Source: Arion vulgaris
Taxonomy: Eukaryota; Mollusca; Gastropoda; Stylommatophora; Arionidae
Direction of reading: 5' to 3'
Assembly: GCA_020796225.1 (NCBI GenBank)
Contig: CM036762.1
Coordinates: 55,081,740 to 55,145,739, forward strand
DNA: 64,000 nucleotides
In this document: in pieces, positions 63,981-64,000 of the stretch
Layout: each line of letters begins with the position of its first letter
How positions within the stretch are numbered: the first letter of the stretch is position 1
Made by a program: the position numbers and the translations under genes
The notes under the pieces: model-generated
Told to the model about the DNA's origin: nothing
The model's input: only the letters and a program-made list of their open reading frames with translations
Databases searched by the model: none

Positions 63981-64000
63981 AACAACAATTGTCAGGATGC

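Larger units (their letters stand above)
62585..64000. repeat. 617-718 bp head-to-tail unit
   Basis: gttgttgtttttattttctt starts at 62585, 63202 and 63920. Unit 1 is 617 bp and unit 2 is 718 bp; the third is cut by the window. The two full units are nearly identical over most of their length. Unit 1 has a run of about 37 A (63002-63038) exactly where unit 2 has about 140 bp of other sequence (63618-63757). Each unit ends with a short ATG frame (see 63092 and 63810). It could be a satellite, a tandem LTR-type element, or a local assembly duplication. Confidence 0.9.

Overview
The window looks like repeat-rich nuclear DNA of an invertebrate animal. No ribosome-binding sites, operons or prokaryotic genes are visible. 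It is AT-rich and packed with non-LTR retrotransposon pieces, tRNA-derived SINEs, MITEs, Penelope-like sequence and minisatellites. The phylum cannot be fixed from sequence alone; the element mix would fit a mollusc or another lophotrochozoan, but that is inference. No intact host gene was found. Most long open frames are by-products of tandem repeats whose period is a multiple of three or lacks stops. Three host-exon candidates are listed with low confidence: 6719-6952, 45793-45832 and 53376-53630.

Layout. 1-8.4 kb: a 25-28 bp minisatellite broken by a LINE tail, several SINEs, a cysteine-rich candidate exon, and a LINE with a 21 bp target duplication. 8.4-17 kb: SINEs, LINE tails and an RNase H-bearing LINE. 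17-22.5 kb: a 72 bp array grown inside a LINE tail, then a 48/51 bp array grown from the head of a tRNA-derived SINE. 22.5-31 kb: MITEs, LINE tails, a trinucleotide-rich array and one nearly full-length but broken LINE (27021-30238) with matching target duplications. 31-36 kb: reverse-strand LINE remains and a 78 bp array. 36-38.7 kb: about 157 copies of a 17 bp unit inside another LINE. 38.7-48 kb: nested retroposons, MITEs, and a Penelope-like GIY-YIG fragment. 48.2-53.1 kb: arrays of 22, 70, 27 and 22/38 bp units. 53-62.4 kb: more SINEs, a 47 bp array inside a SINE, simple repeats, an inverted Penelope-like terminal repeat and a 39 bp satellite split by a LINE tail. 62.6-64 kb: a 617-718 bp unit repeated head to tail and running off the window.

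Family names used here are local labels. LINE-A, -B, -C, -D and -F are recognised from C-terminal tails. LINE-E is the nearly full copy. LINE-G is the RNase H type. SINE-1 to SINE-5 have tRNA-like heads. The 'CGCCC module' is a conserved 5' module shared by short retroposons and LINE-E. R5 and H are unclassified repeats.

Two themes stand out. First, at least seven tandem arrays have units that are recognisable internal pieces of LINEs or SINEs, so retroelement copies are seeding minisatellites here. Second, LINE-E and a group of 240-265 bp retroposons begin at the same nucleotide with a module that appears to fold, with compensatory base changes between copies.
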